Positions 19,319 to 29,063 of a DNA stretch of 51,190 nt are shown piece by piece. The DNA comes from Halanaerobiales bacterium (lineage in GTDB: Bacteria > Bacillota > Halanaerobiia > Halanaerobiales > DTU029). The translations under genes and the position numbers were made by a program. The number at the start of each line of letters is the position of its first letter. Position 1 is the first letter of the stretch. The stretch covers positions 1 through 51,190 of the forward strand of contig JAKSCG010000142.1 in assembly GCA_022360715.1 (NCBI GenBank), written 5' to 3'. A model generated the notes under the pieces. That model saw nothing but the letters and a program-made list of their open reading frames with translations. It searched no databases and was not told where the DNA came from.

Positions 19319-20542
19319 TTACTGAAATGGGTTAAATTGCCGATAGTTTTGTACGTCAATTGTTGCAGTCCGTTCAGCCCACTCTATCCCCAGCTCAGAG
19401 AGTAATTTTCGTTCTACAAAGGCTTGATCCATCATTTTTTCTATATCCTGTAGTTCTGTTTTAAATTCATTCTCGGAAGTAAAATACTCACTGACATATT
19501 GAACGGGGATCGACCGGATCCTTTTGGCCGAATCATAGGCTCCATTAATTGCCACCACAAAGTTCCTGGAATTTTCCGGAGTTGAATAAGGTTTGGCTAA
19601 TTGGCCCAGATTGACCAGCGCGGCAGTTCTTAATACCTCTAACCAGGGATCGATCCCTTCATGGTCAAATTTGATCTCCTGTCCATTATCCAAAACAATC
19701 CTTGTCTTTTCATCAAACTGCCAGTAAGCCTTACCCTTGGTTCCGATAATCTCGAGCCAAGGGTCCTGTATATCCCGGGAAGCATGGGTTACATAAAAAT
19801 ATCCTTTCACCCCTGCCTTTGTCTCCAGCTTCAAACAGGAAGTATCGTCAGCATCAATATATGTATGGGCCCGATACAACTCAGCCCTAACCTTTTTTAG
19901 CTCAGCTGTTTGCTCCCTCTTTTCCGAAGCAAGGAAAAGCAAATTGTTCAGAAAATGGGCAAAGGCATTATGCATCGGGCCATCCAGGACAATTCGACCG
20001 TTCCAAATGCTTTTCCCCGCCCAGGAATTCCGTTGATAATATGAGCGGTATCTGGGCCAGTAACCCTTACAGGCCAGTTCTAAAAGATCACCAATTTTTT
20101 TGTTAAGCAAAAATTCCTTCAGCTTTCTGATCGATCTGGCATGGATAAACTGGAAGCCAATTGAGCAAAACTTCCCTGTTGCCCGTTCAACTTTGATCAT
20201 CTGATCTACTTCTTCCACCGTCGGGGCCGGAGGCTTTTCCAGTAAAACATGATAACCATGCTTCATGCCCTCAATCGCCATCTCGGTATGGGTATGAATA
20301 GCCACCGGAAGTGCAATTACATCGACATAATCCCTTCCTTCAGACAAAAGTTGCTGATAAGAATCAAAGACCTTGATTCCATCCCCTCTCAGTTCCCTGA
20401 CCCTTTCCGCATTTTCGATCTGATCCTTGACCACTACTGCCGTAAGCTCAGTAATCTTTTCCGGCTCTAGTTTTTTAAGATTTTGAATATAGGTATCGGC
20501 AAAATTCCTTACTCCAACTACGGCAAAACCCGTTTTTTTCAC
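19319..20542 (-). CDS. Gfo/Idh/MocA-family oxidoreductase
   Basis: NAD(P)-dependent sugar or cyclitol dehydrogenase-like enzyme, 407 residues. N-terminal Rossmann domain (FAVVGVRNFADTYIQNL; glycine motif reduced compared with GxGxxG), the family EKP motif (HVLLEKPPAPTVEEVD, about 108-123), and a C-terminal alpha/beta substrate domain with DGPMHNAFAHFLN. GTG start behind AGGGGG. It is first after the LacI gene and 37 bases ahead of the OYE-like gene. The family typically oxidises a sugar hydroxyl (often C2 or C3) or reduces an oxo-sugar, so the operon probably acts on a carbohydrate or glycoside; the substrate is unknown. Confidence 0.85.
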   Translation of the reverse strand: MKKTGFAVVGVRNFADTYIQNLKKLEPEKITELTAVVVKDQIENAERVRELRGDGIKVFDSYQQLLSEGRDYVDVIALPVAIHTHTEMAIEGMKHGYHVLLEKPPAPTVEEVDQMIKVERATGKFCSIGFQFIHARSIRKLKEFLLNKKIGDLLELACKGYWPRYRSYYQRNSWAGKSIWNGRIVLDGPMHNAFAHFLNNLLFLASEKREQTAELKKVRAELYRAHTYIDADDTSCLKLETKAGVKGYFYVTHASRDIQDPWLEIIGTKGKAYWQFDEKTRIVLDNGQEIKFDHEGIDPWLEVLRTAALVNLGQLAKPYSTPENSRNFVVAINGAYDSAKRIRSIPVQYVSEYFTSENEFKTELQDIEKMMDQAFVERKLLSELGIEWAERTATIDVQNYRQFNPFQ

Positions 20543-20624
20543 ACCAAAACCCCCTAAGCTTTATTTCAAAACAAACGGCAAAGGTTTTCCATGAAAAACC
20601 CAATTTTCCCCCCTCTGGTCCGAT

Positions 20625-21665
20625 TTACACTTCGAGCAAACTCCGGACCGAATCCCTCTCCACTAAACTTAGCTGAACCTCCGGCTGGTCATTAAAGCTC
20701 CCTTTGTCGCCCAGGGTATTAATCAAATATTCCCCGATCTGAACCCCCAGGTCAAAAATGGGCAAAGCAATAGTTGTTAAAGGGGGATATGCATACTTAG
20801 CAGCAGGTATATTTCCAATACCCACTACCGAAAGATCGTCCGGGATGGCCAGGCCCTGATTCTTAAATTCCCACATTACACCTAAGGCCATTTCATCGTT
20901 GGAAGCAACCACTGCCGTGAGCCCAGTTATCTCATCGAGCAGTTGCCGGGCTGCTCTCCGACCCCCCTCAAAGGAAAAATCTCCGGCAACAATCCACTTA
21001 TCCCTGATTGGTATTTTTCGGGCTAGTAGGGCTTCCTGAAAACCCTGCCATCTTTCGTTGGTTGTCCCTAAAATAGCCGGACCATTGATATATGCAATCG
21101 CCCGATGACCTTGCTCGAGCAAATAATTAGTAATCAATCTCGCGGCAAGGCTATTACCAAGCTCGATACTCTTGATATTAAAGGGGTGAGCGGTTACTCC
21201 CAGCACGATACTACCATTACTTTGTAGCTCTTTAATATATCCGGCCATCTCTTCCCGATAATGTTGATCAAGCAGGGTTCCCCCGGTTAAAACCACGGCC
21301 TCAGCCCGATTTGCCCTTAATAAGTCTACTGCCTTTAATTCTTTGTCCACATCACGGGATGTATTGTAAATATTAACAATATAATCATATTTAATAATAA
21401 CTCGTTCCATTCCCTTGACCATTTCCGCAAAATAAGGGTCGGAAAGATCGTGAACAATTACCCCAATTAGGTGGGATTTATTATTAATTAAGCCTTGGGC
21501 CAACCGATTGGGGTGGAAATTAAGCTCAGCGATAGCTGCTTTAACCCGCCGTCTGGTTTTACTGTTAACCGGGTGTGCACTGTTATTGAGCACCCGGGAA
21601 ACAGTTGTCGGGGAAACACCGGCCCGTCTGGCTACATCTTTAATTGAAATGCTTCGCACTGTCAT
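20625..21665 (-). CDS. LacI-family transcriptional repressor
   Basis: 346 residues. N-terminal LacI HTH (SIKDVARRAGVSPTTVSRVLN, 7-27, then the hinge helix HPNRLAQGL) and a periplasmic-binding-protein-like effector domain (about 62-340) with LIGVIVHDLSDPYFAEMVKG and TAVVASNDEMALGVM. ATG at 21665. It heads the oxidoreductase operon and lies directly downstream of araD. The intergenic gap holds a promoter and a good LacI-type palindrome, so autoregulation is likely. The effector is unknown and probably is the sugar handled by the three oxidoreductases rather than arabinose, because a separate AraR exists. Confidence 0.92.
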   Translation of the reverse strand: MTVRSISIKDVARRAGVSPTTVSRVLNNSAHPVNSKTRRRVKAAIAELNFHPNRLAQGLINNKSHLIGVIVHDLSDPYFAEMVKGMERVIIKYDYIVNIYNTSRDVDKELKAVDLLRANRAEAVVLTGGTLLDQHYREEMAGYIKELQSNGSIVLGVTAHPFNIKSIELGNSLAARLITNYLLEQGHRAIAYINGPAILGTTNERWQGFQEALLARKIPIRDKWIVAGDFSFEGGRRAARQLLDEITGLTAVVASNDEMALGVMWEFKNQGLAIPDDLSVVGIGNIPAAKYAYPPLTTIALPIFDLGVQIGEYLINTLGDKGSFNDQPEVQLSLVERDSVRSLLEV

Positions 21666-21709
21666 CTGAATCTACCCACCACTCCCTACTAAATTACTTC
21701 CATCGTTAA

Positions 21710-21723
21710 GGAAAACGATTTCC
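21710..21723. promoter_or_regulatory. LacI-family operator
   Basis: GGAAAACGATTTCC fits the LacI/CcpA-type palindrome GGAAAnCGnTTTCC with the central CG. It lies 45 bases upstream of the LacI start and just downstream of its promoter, as expected for repression. Confidence 0.6.
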
Positions 21724-21733
21724 ATTAGCTTTA

Positions 21734-21762
21734 AGCCTACCATGAATATAATAAAAAGTCAA
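21734..21762 (-). promoter_or_regulatory. Predicted promoter of the LacI-oxidoreductase operon
   Basis: Minus-strand -35 TTGACT (21762-21757), 17-base spacer, weak -10 TAGGCT (21739-21734). The operator centre falls near +15. Confidence 0.4.
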
Positions 21763-21772
21763 TCAGCCAGCT

Positions 21773-22477
21773 TTACTTATGAGGAGTACAGTCCTGTCCA
21801 TAATAGGCTTGTGCACCGTGTTTGCGGAAAAAATGTTTATCCATTAAAACAGCGGAGATACCACTGGCCAAAGGATTAATCCTGAGCGTATCCAAAGCTA
21901 TCCCGGCAATTTCCTCTAAGACAATACTATTCTCAACAGCCTCAGCAGGGGTTTTTCCCCAGGTAAAGGGGCCGTGACCGGCGACCAGAATACCGGGAGT
22001 ATTCAGGTAATTCAACTGGGTAAAGCGTTCAAGAATGACTTTCCCGGTATTTAACTCATAATTATGTTTAATTTCGGCCGGAGTCATCGCTCGGCTACAG
22101 GGTATTTCCTGATGAAAATAATCAGCATGGGTAGTTCCAAAACAGGGAATACCTTTTTGGGCCTGGGCCCAACTGGTTGCCCGGGGTGAATGGGTATGGG
22201 CCACTCCTCCGATTTCCTTAAACCCCCGGTATAACTCCAGATGAGTAGCTGTATCAGAAGAAGGCTTAAAATTACCCTCAATAATCTTCCCCGCCAGATC
22301 GACAACTACCATTTTATCCATCGTTAAATCTTGATAAGGTAGACCACTTGGTTTGATCACAACCAGCTCTTTTTCCCGGTCAATAGCACTAACATTGCCC
22401 CAGGTAAAAATAACCAGTCCGCTTTTCTGCAACTCCAGATTGGCGGCCAGCACTGCTTCTTTTAGACTCTCCAGCAT
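21773..22477 (-). CDS. araD: L-ribulose-5-phosphate 4-epimerase
   Basis: Converts L-ribulose 5-phosphate to D-xylulose 5-phosphate, the last arabinose-specific step. 234 residues, class II aldolase fold: WGNVSAID and KPSGLPY for phosphate binding, zinc ligands in GVAHTHSPRATSWAQA (His95 and His97 region) and a third His in VAGHGPFTWG. AAGGGGGG precedes the ATG. It ends the ara operon, 15 bases after araB; the LacI operon promoter begins immediately downstream. Confidence 0.96.
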   Translation of the reverse strand: MLESLKEAVLAANLELQKSGLVIFTWGNVSAIDREKELVVIKPSGLPYQDLTMDKMVVVDLAGKIIEGNFKPSSDTATHLELYRGFKEIGGVAHTHSPRATSWAQAQKGIPCFGTTHADYFHQEIPCSRAMTPAEIKHNYELNTGKVILERFTQLNYLNTPGILVAGHGPFTWGKTPAEAVENSIVLEEIAGIALDTLRINPLASGISAVLMDKHFFRKHGAQAYYGQDCTPHK

Positions 22478-22492
22478 TTAATAAGTTCCCCC

Positions 22493-24172
22493 TTATAGTT
22501 TTCGCAAATCTTCTTCCAGCTTTTTTCCGACCGCTTGATAGGCCTGATATAATCCTTGATACTTTTCGACATAATCCGGCCGTGGTTGATAGGTCTTGAC
22601 AAATCCTGAGTTCATCTGATCCCTGGCCGAACTGAGGTCACTGTATTGTCCGGCCGCTACTGCGGCAAACATAGCAGCACCAAGGGCACAGGTCTGGGTT
22701 GAAGCAGCCACTTTAATCGGCAGGTTTAGTACATCGGCAGTAATCTGCATCACAAAATCATTTTTCTGAGAGATCCCGCCGAGGGCAATAACTTCCTTGA
22801 TCTCCACCCCTTGACTGGTAAACTGTTGATTAATCGCCCTGGCCCCGAAAGCAGTCGCTTCGACCAGTGCTCGGAAGAACCGGGGAGCGGTTGTTCCCAG
22901 GTTTAGTCCCAGAATAGCCCCTTTCAGAGTCTGGTCAGCAAAGGGGGAACGACGTCCATTTAACCAGTCCAGGGCCAGTAGTCCACTTTCTTTACTATCA
23001 ATATTTTTTGCTTCAACCGTAAGTCGGCCCAGGATCTTTTGACCGACTTCTTCCGCTATCCTTTGGCAGTCAGCTTCACCCAGTCCGTTAAGCTCCGGCA
23101 AAATAGCTTCCAGGGGCCAGGATAGTAACTGCTTAAACCAGTTATAAACATCACCAAAGGCCGACTGCCCGGCTTCCAGTCCTACTAAACCCGGGATAAC
23201 CGACCCGTTAACCTGACCACAGATCCCCTTAATTAATTTACCCTTGATCTTATCCGGTGCTACTACCATCACATCGCAGGTGGAAGTACCCATAATCTTT
23301 ATTAGGGTATTTTCGGTAATACCGCCACCGACTGCTCCCATATGGGCATCAAAGGCCCCGACCGCTACCGTAATCCCCACCGGCAGCCCCAGTCGGTCCG
23401 CCCATTCTGCGGTAAGTTCCCCGGCCGGCTGGTCAGAAGTAACGGTTTCTTGATAAAGCCTTTCCCTTAACCCGGCCAGTAAGGGGTCCAGTCCCAGTAG
23501 AAAATCTTCGGTCGGTAACCCACCCCAGTCTTGATGCCACATTGCTTTATGGCCGGCAGCACAGCGGCTCCTTTTCATGGTCAGGGGGTTGGTCTTACCG
23601 GTCAGGAGCGCCGGGATCCAGTCACAGTGTTCCACCCAGGAAAAAGCGGCCCGTCTGATTTCGGGATCATTCCGTAAAATATGCAAAATTTTAGACCAGA
23701 ACCATTCCGAAGAATAAACCCCTCCTTCATAACGGGTAAAGTCAATCCCTCCCCAGTTTTGAGCCTTTTGATTAATTTCAGCAGCTTCGGCCACGGCAGT
23801 ATGGTCCTTCCAGAGGACAAACATTGCATTGGGATTATCTGTGAATTGCGGCAATAAAGCCAGCGGAATTCCCGCTTGATCTACGGCACAGGGGGTTGAA
23901 CCGGTTGTATCTACCCCAATGCCAACGATATTTGGGGCGAGCCCCTCTTGACATGTGGCCAGGACTTTTTTAACCGCTTCTTCCATCCCCTCCAGATAAT
24001 CAAGGGGGTGCTGGCGGAACTGATTTTGCTCGGGCCGACAGTATTTACCGGCCAGCCAGCGTTGATAATAAGCCACCCCACTACCTGACTCGGTCCCTGT
24101 TCGGGCATTTACTACCAGGGCCCGGACCGAATCAGTACCAAAGTCCAGGCCGAGCACGTACTTATCTTCCAT
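22493..24172 (-). CDS. araB: Ribulokinase
   Basis: Phosphorylates L-ribulose at O5 with ATP. 559 residues, the usual AraB length. FGGY-kinase signatures: N-terminal phosphate loop LGLDFGTDSVRALV, GVDTTGSTPCAVD, the sugar-site region GVYSSEWFWSKILH and SWVEHCDWIPALLTG, then the C-terminal ATPase motifs MGTSTCDVMV and ALGGISQKNDFVMQI. The start is taken at the ATG at 24172 with GAGG upstream; a GTG one codon earlier is possible. It is cotranscribed between araM and araD, with short gaps (18 and 15 bases). Confidence 0.96.
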   Translation of the reverse strand: MEDKYVLGLDFGTDSVRALVVNARTGTESGSGVAYYQRWLAGKYCRPEQNQFRQHPLDYLEGMEEAVKKVLATCQEGLAPNIVGIGVDTTGSTPCAVDQAGIPLALLPQFTDNPNAMFVLWKDHTAVAEAAEINQKAQNWGGIDFTRYEGGVYSSEWFWSKILHILRNDPEIRRAAFSWVEHCDWIPALLTGKTNPLTMKRSRCAAGHKAMWHQDWGGLPTEDFLLGLDPLLAGLRERLYQETVTSDQPAGELTAEWADRLGLPVGITVAVGAFDAHMGAVGGGITENTLIKIMGTSTCDVMVVAPDKIKGKLIKGICGQVNGSVIPGLVGLEAGQSAFGDVYNWFKQLLSWPLEAILPELNGLGEADCQRIAEEVGQKILGRLTVEAKNIDSKESGLLALDWLNGRRSPFADQTLKGAILGLNLGTTAPRFFRALVEATAFGARAINQQFTSQGVEIKEVIALGGISQKNDFVMQITADVLNLPIKVAASTQTCALGAAMFAAVAAGQYSDLSSARDQMNSGFVKTYQPRPDYVEKYQGLYQAYQAVGKKLEEDLRKL

Positions 24173-24190
24173 CACTATGACCTCTTTTCG

Positions 24191-25483
24191 TTATAAAATC
24201 TGATCAACCCATGTTTCCAGTAATCCCAACTTACTAAGCAGGGTACAGAGGGTAAATCTAGGTCGCAACTCAAAACTATAATTAAGCCCATCTTTGAGCC
24301 AGTACCTACTAATATTCCTGATACCTTGTTCTTCGATTAAACCAATCCTGGCAATAAAAGGGCCGATACCTTTTAAGTATTGAGAAAAATTATTAATCAC
24401 GGTTTTGAGCGCATCCTCTCGTTCCAAAAAGCGCTTTTTGCTCAACTTTTCTTGCTCCCACCTCTCGGCAAGGTTGGTCAGTATATCATCGGCAGCATTA
24501 CCGTATATTTCCCGGATATTTTTAATTCGCTGTTCTTTATTGTCGCTAATCGTTAACCCGGAAAAGTCGAGCTGACTCAACCCAAGATATAACTGGGCGG
24601 TATAGTTGACTGCTAACCCTACTAATAGGCCGTGCGTCGGTATCGGCTGATTGAATTCTATACTATACTGTTCCAAAAAATGGGCTAAATGATGTTCACA
24701 CCCGGAGGCCGGCCGTGAATTACCGACCATCTCCATCGCCTGTCCGGATATAATCAGACCTTTGATCAGGTTTTTTATACTTGCTTGCTCCCGCTCCCCA
24801 TAATTTTCGGCCAGTAGGAAAAGCTGCTTTAACTGTTGTTCAACCACAGCAAAAACCCGCGGGCAGAAAAACTCATCAAAGAGTAAAAAGCCCAGTTGCC
24901 AGTCCAGCAGGGAAGTTATTTTCCCGAGGAGATCCCCCACCCCGGCTTTAATTAAATATTGGGGAGCAGCGGCCAGCAGCTCCAAATCGGCTATAATAAC
25001 TTCGGGAACAGCCACCCGGTAGGTTTTTTTGATCCCCCCGACCAGCAGGGCAGAGACCGGCGAAGCATAGCCGTCCATCGAAGGTGCTGTCGCTACAACC
25101 ATATATCGGCGCTTGATTCTATCACTCAAAAACTTAACCAGATCATTAATTGAACCTGAACCACAGGCAATCAGATAGCCATCTTGCTCCAGCTGTTCCA
25201 TTATTTCAAAGATAACATCAGGGGTCGGTTTGATCCGTTCCCCCTGAATTATCACCGGGACAACCCGGTAATTGGCTACTTCCAGAATGGTAGTTAACCG
25301 GTAGCCGGCGGCCCCAAAAGTATTATTATCACCAATTAAATAGACCTTAGTTTGATCAGTCAGTAAGGCCAGTATTTCCGGTACTCTTTCCAGGGCATTA
25401 TCTTCTAAAATTATCCGTTTAATCGAGGTGTCATGTCTTTTTCCACAACCGCACATGCCGTTTGGTAAAAATTGCTCTTGCAT
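24191..25483 (-). CDS. araM: AraM-type sn-glycerol-1-phosphate dehydrogenase
   Basis: Homologue of Bacillus AraM/EgsA, which interconverts dihydroxyacetone phosphate and sn-glycerol 1-phosphate with NAD(P)H and a divalent metal. About 430 residues. NAD-binding region with CGSGSINDLVKFL and APSMDGYASPVSAL; metal ligands in GVGDLLGK (Asp), SGCEHHLAHFLE (His) and PTHGLLVG (His). The N-terminus carries a short Cys-rich tag (MCGCGKRH). The ATG at 25483 has GAGGTG 12 bases upstream; GTG codons at 25495-25498 are alternatives. As in Bacillus subtilis it sits inside the arabinose operon, where its role is still unclear. Confidence 0.9.
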   Translation of the reverse strand: MQEQFLPNGMCGCGKRHDTSIKRIILEDNALERVPEILALLTDQTKVYLIGDNNTFGAAGYRLTTILEVANYRVVPVIIQGERIKPTPDVIFEIMEQLEQDGYLIACGSGSINDLVKFLSDRIKRRYMVVATAPSMDGYASPVSALLVGGIKKTYRVAVPEVIIADLELLAAAPQYLIKAGVGDLLGKITSLLDWQLGFLLFDEFFCPRVFAVVEQQLKQLFLLAENYGEREQASIKNLIKGLIISGQAMEMVGNSRPASGCEHHLAHFLEQYSIEFNQPIPTHGLLVGLAVNYTAQLYLGLSQLDFSGLTISDNKEQRIKNIREIYGNAADDILTNLAERWEQEKLSKKRFLEREDALKTVINNFSQYLKGIGPFIARIGLIEEQGIRNISRYWLKDGLNYSFELRPRFTLCTLLSKLGLLETWVDQIL

Positions 25484-25543
25484 TTTTCTGGTCACCACCT
25501 CAGGATACCCTGATTGTCAAATTAGTTAAGTATTTCTCCCCAC

Positions 25544-27043
25544 TTATTTTCTAATTTGATAGTATAGCTCATTCCAGCGCAGTTCTTTACGAAAAGCAGT
25601 CAGTTTAGTCTCTTCATTGATTAATAAACACTCAATCCCGGCCATTTCGGCAAAATCTTCTAACTGCTCAACCGTAACTGCCTGGCTAAAACTGGTATGA
25701 TGAGCCCCGCCGGCCAGAATCCAGGCCGCTGCCGCTGTTTTTAAATCAGGTAGTGGTTCCCACACCGCCCTTGCGATCGGTAGATTGAGCAGTTCTTCCT
25801 CCGCCGGGACTACTTCAACACAATTGACGATCATCCGGAATCGATCCCCCAGATCAATGATTGTGGCATTTAGACCTCGACCAGCCGGTACATTAAATAC
25901 CAAACGGACCGGGTCAGCTTTCCCCCCGATCGAAAGAGGACTGATTACTACTGCCGGGCGTTCTTCGGCAATACTCGTACAAACCTCTAACATATGGGTA
26001 CCCAACACCTTCATCCGATCGGGGGCAAGGTGATAAGTATAATCCTCCATAAAAGAAGTACCACCTTGCAACTGATCGCCCATAACTTTCATCGCCCGCA
26101 CTAAGGCCGCTGTTTTCCAGTCGCCTTCCGCTCCGAAACCATAGCCCTCGGCCATCAAACGCTGGACAGCGATCCCGGGCAACTGTTTTAAGCCGTGCAG
26201 GTCTTCAAAGGTGGTTGTAAAACCATGATAACCACCATCTTCTAAAAAGGCCTTTAACCCCAGCTCTATTCGCGCGGCTTCCTGCAAGGATTGGTGCTGA
26301 CTACCTTCCGGTTGAAGTTCTTCCGGAAGCCGATATGCTTCTTGATATTGAGCAATTAGCTGAGCTACTTGTTGCGGGGAGACCTCCCGGATATAACTGA
26401 CCAACTCCCCGATACCGTATCCGTTGACCGTATAACCGAATTTAAGCTGGGCCTCGACTTTATCTCCTTCAGTAACAGCTACCTGGCGCATATTATCACC
26501 AAAACGGGCAATTTTTCCCCCCTGGGCATCCTGCCAGGCACTGGCTACCCTCATCCAGGACGCCAGTTGAGCCAAAACCCCCTGGTCCTGCCAGTACCCG
26601 ACAATAACCTTCCGGTTCAAATCCATCCTTGCTCCAATAAACCCAAACTCTCTCCCCCCGTGGGCCGATTGATTCAGATTCATAAAATCCATATCAATTT
26701 TAGCCCAGGGTAGGTCTCGATTAAACTGGGTATGCAAATGCACATAGGGTTTTTGCAAAGCGCTTAATCCGGCAATCCACATTTTGGCCGGAGAAAAGGT
26801 ATGCATCCAGTTAATTAAACCAATACACTTTTTTTCAGCATTTGCCTCCAGACAAATCTGCTTAATCCTTTCCGAATCTGTCATTACTGGTTTACAGACA
26901 ACATTTACCGGGAGACCGGCTGATTCGGAAAAAAATTTAACCATTTTATGGGCATGAGCAGTTACTTCCTTTAAAGCCTCATCGCCATATAGGTGCTGAC
27001 TGCCCGTGATAAACCAGACTTCATACCGGTTTAAATCAATCAT
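25544..27043 (-). CDS. araA: L-arabinose isomerase
   Basis: Converts L-arabinose to L-ribulose with Mn2+ in the cytoplasm. 499 residues, standard length. It opens with [13 protein letters not shown], which is diagnostic. Metal and catalytic residues lie in [11 protein letters not shown] (Glu), [10 protein letters not shown] (Glu), GTHMLEVC (His) and [10 protein letters not shown] (His). The ATG at 27043 has AGGGGG six bases upstream. An in-frame upstream extension of 24 codons would overlap the GH127 gene end and lacks an RBS, so it is rejected. It follows GH127 by 16 bases. Confidence 0.97.
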   Translation of the reverse strand: MIDLNRYEVWFITGSQHLYGDEALKEVTAHAHKMVKFFSESAGLPVNVVCKPVMTDSERIKQICLEANAEKKCIGLINWMHTFSPAKMWIAGLSALQKPYVHLHTQFNRDLPWAKIDMDFMNLNQSAHGGREFGFIGARMDLNRKVIVGYWQDQGVLAQLASWMRVASAWQDAQGGKIARFGDNMRQVAVTEGDKVEAQLKFGYTVNGYGIGELVSYIREVSPQQVAQLIAQYQEAYRLPEELQPEGSQHQSLQEAARIELGLKAFLEDGGYHGFTTTFEDLHGLKQLPGIAVQRLMAEGYGFGAEGDWKTAALVRAMKVMGDQLQGGTSFMEDYTYHLAPDRMKVLGTHMLEVCTSIAEERPAVVISPLSIGGKADPVRLVFNVPAGRGLNATIIDLGDRFRMIVNCVEVVPAEEELLNLPIARAVWEPLPDLKTAAAAWILAGGAHHTSFSQAVTVEQLEDFAEMAGIECLLINEETKLTAFRKELRWNELYYQIRK

Positions 27044-27059
27044 CTTAATCCCCCTTACC

Positions 27060-29027
27060 TTAGTTTTCCGTGATCCAGACCAACATCTCACCTGCTTCCC
27101 GATTATTCCAAGCATAATAAGGGATGGCCTTAAGCGGAGTTACTTGATATTGGTCGGCATTGGCTTGATACAGCTCCCCGTTCCATAAACTACGATCTAT
27201 TTTGACCGCTTCTCCTTCAAGCTGAACAATTCCCCCCAGTAAATTGGGATCGTATCCAGCCTGCAATTGATTATTCCGGGGAAGAACTAATGCAAAGATA
27301 TTACTCCCATTATCTACCTCTTCCAGGCAATAAACGAGCGGTCCGCGCTGGAGAGCGACTTTACCGCTATTCTTCCGGACCTCCGGATTGGCCCTAATCC
27401 TTTCGACCGGCATCGGTAAACGGAGGACGACCTGGTCACCCTTCTCCCATTCTCTGGTGAGTTGGGCATAACCCTGTTCAGTAAGCTGATCCAGCGTAAC
27501 TTTTTCCCCGTTTAGCTCGAGATCAGGGTTCTTACACCAACCGGGAAGACGCAACGCTAAAGTAAATTCAACCGTTTTTTCGGTACTGACTGTGATAATA
27601 ACTTCTTCCTCCCAGGGATAATTGGTCTGTTGGGTCAGTTTAACGGTTTGTCCGCCCAGCTCAAAGGAGGCCTGGCACGCTGTATATAAATGAACAAAAA
27701 CAGCTTGCCGGCTAAACGAATAGACATACTGGCCGAGCGAAGCAATTAGGCGGGCAATATTAGGCGGACAACAGGCACAACCAAACCATTCCTGCCGGGT
27801 CGACTCCACATGAGAGAGGTCATAACGCTGCTCACAACTGGCCGGCCAGACTTCCAAAGGATTGACATAAAAATAGCTTTGACCATCTAGTGAAATTCCA
27901 CTGAGAACTCCGTTATAAAGGGCTTTTTCCATCAGATCAGCGTACTCGGCCTTTGCTTCCAACAATAACATCCGTTGGGCCCAAAAAACTAAGCCGATCG
28001 CGGCACAGGTTTCGGTATAAGCAGTATCATTCGGCAAATCATAATCAAAGGTAAAGGCCTCACCATGATCCTGTGCACCAATACCACCGGTAATATACAT
28101 TTGTCGTTTAGTCACATTATTCCATAATCTTTGGCAGGCCTTAATTAAGTCCTGCTCGCCTGTTTCTACCGCTAAATCGGTCATGGCACAATACATATAC
28201 ATCGCCCGTACGGCATGGCCGACGGCAACTGTCTGTTCCCTGACCGGGAGGTGTGACTGGCTGTATGAATAATCAAAAAGGTCATTATAGTGTTTTTTTG
28301 ATTCTTCTTGTCTTTCTTCCGCTTCACTAGTAAAGAAATGCGGTTGGCTCCCCCTTTGGTCAATAAAATATTGACTTAAAGCTAAATACCGCTTATTTTT
28401 TGTGAGATGATAGAGTTTGACCAGAGCAAGCTCTATTTCCTGATGACCGGGGTAACCCGGCTTTTTCCCTGCTTCTTTCCCAAAAACAGTATCAATATGG
28501 TCGGCCAGTTTACACACTGCATCCAACAGTTTTTGCTTTCCGGTAGCCTGGTAATAGGCAACAGCCGCTTCAATCAAGTGACCGGCACAATATAACTCAT
28601 GAAGATCCCTGACATTTTTCCAGCGCTGATCCGGTTCGGCGATTGTGAAATAAGTATTTAAGTAGCCATCTGCTTGTTGAGCCCTGACAATTAAATCAAT
28701 TACTTGGTCGGCCAGTTTTTCTAGCTCGGGATCAGCTTGAGCAGCCAGACTATAACTAACCGCTTCCAACCATTTGGCCACATCACTATCCTGAAAAACC
28801 CGACCATAAAAATCTGCCTTTATTTCTCCGGCGGCAATTCGGAAATTTTCGATCGCATGGCTGGCTTCGGCCTCGGGAATCTGATCGTTTAATGCTTTCC
28901 ACTGGCCCGGGATGACTGTCTTGCGAATTAATTCTATTCTATCATACCAAAACCCTTTTTTAAACTTAATATTTGCGATTGCCATTGACTTTACTTGATT
29001 ATCTTCGCTGATTGGTTCTTTTTCCAT
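27060..29027 (-). CDS. GH127 beta-L-arabinofuranosidase
   Basis: Retaining glycosidase releasing L-arabinose from beta-linked arabinofuranosides (HypBA1-like). 655 residues and no signal peptide, so it acts on imported oligosaccharides in the cytoplasm. The family's zinc/thiolate site is visible: H143 (DLHELYC), H195, H271, E339 and C341 (TETC), and the double cysteine C419-C420 in ACCPPN, matching HypBA1 positions within one or two residues. A beta-sandwich C-terminal region follows. GGAAGGAG eight bases before the ATG. It lies between the permease genes and araA. Substrates could be hydroxyproline-linked beta-arabinooligosaccharides of plant extensins (family knowledge, not shown here). Confidence 0.93.
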   Translation of the reverse strand: MEKEPISEDNQVKSMAIANIKFKKGFWYDRIELIRKTVIPGQWKALNDQIPEAEASHAIENFRIAAGEIKADFYGRVFQDSDVAKWLEAVSYSLAAQADPELEKLADQVIDLIVRAQQADGYLNTYFTIAEPDQRWKNVRDLHELYCAGHLIEAAVAYYQATGKQKLLDAVCKLADHIDTVFGKEAGKKPGYPGHQEIELALVKLYHLTKNKRYLALSQYFIDQRGSQPHFFTSEAEERQEESKKHYNDLFDYSYSQSHLPVREQTVAVGHAVRAMYMYCAMTDLAVETGEQDLIKACQRLWNNVTKRQMYITGGIGAQDHGEAFTFDYDLPNDTAYTETCAAIGLVFWAQRMLLLEAKAEYADLMEKALYNGVLSGISLDGQSYFYVNPLEVWPASCEQRYDLSHVESTRQEWFGCACCPPNIARLIASLGQYVYSFSRQAVFVHLYTACQASFELGGQTVKLTQQTNYPWEEEVIITVSTEKTVEFTLALRLPGWCKNPDLELNGEKVTLDQLTEQGYAQLTREWEKGDQVVLRLPMPVERIRANPEVRKNSGKVALQRGPLVYCLEEVDNGSNIFALVLPRNNQLQAGYDPNLLGGIVQLEGEAVKIDRSLWNGELYQANADQYQVTPLKAIPYYAWNNREAGEMLVWITEN

Positions 29028-29063
29028 CGCTTAAACTCCTTCCAAATTATAAAATATAAAATC

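Noticed and set aside
27044..27115. N-terminal extension of araA overlapping GH127
   Set aside because: The conserved araA N-terminus starts at the ATG at 27043 with a good RBS; the extension has none.
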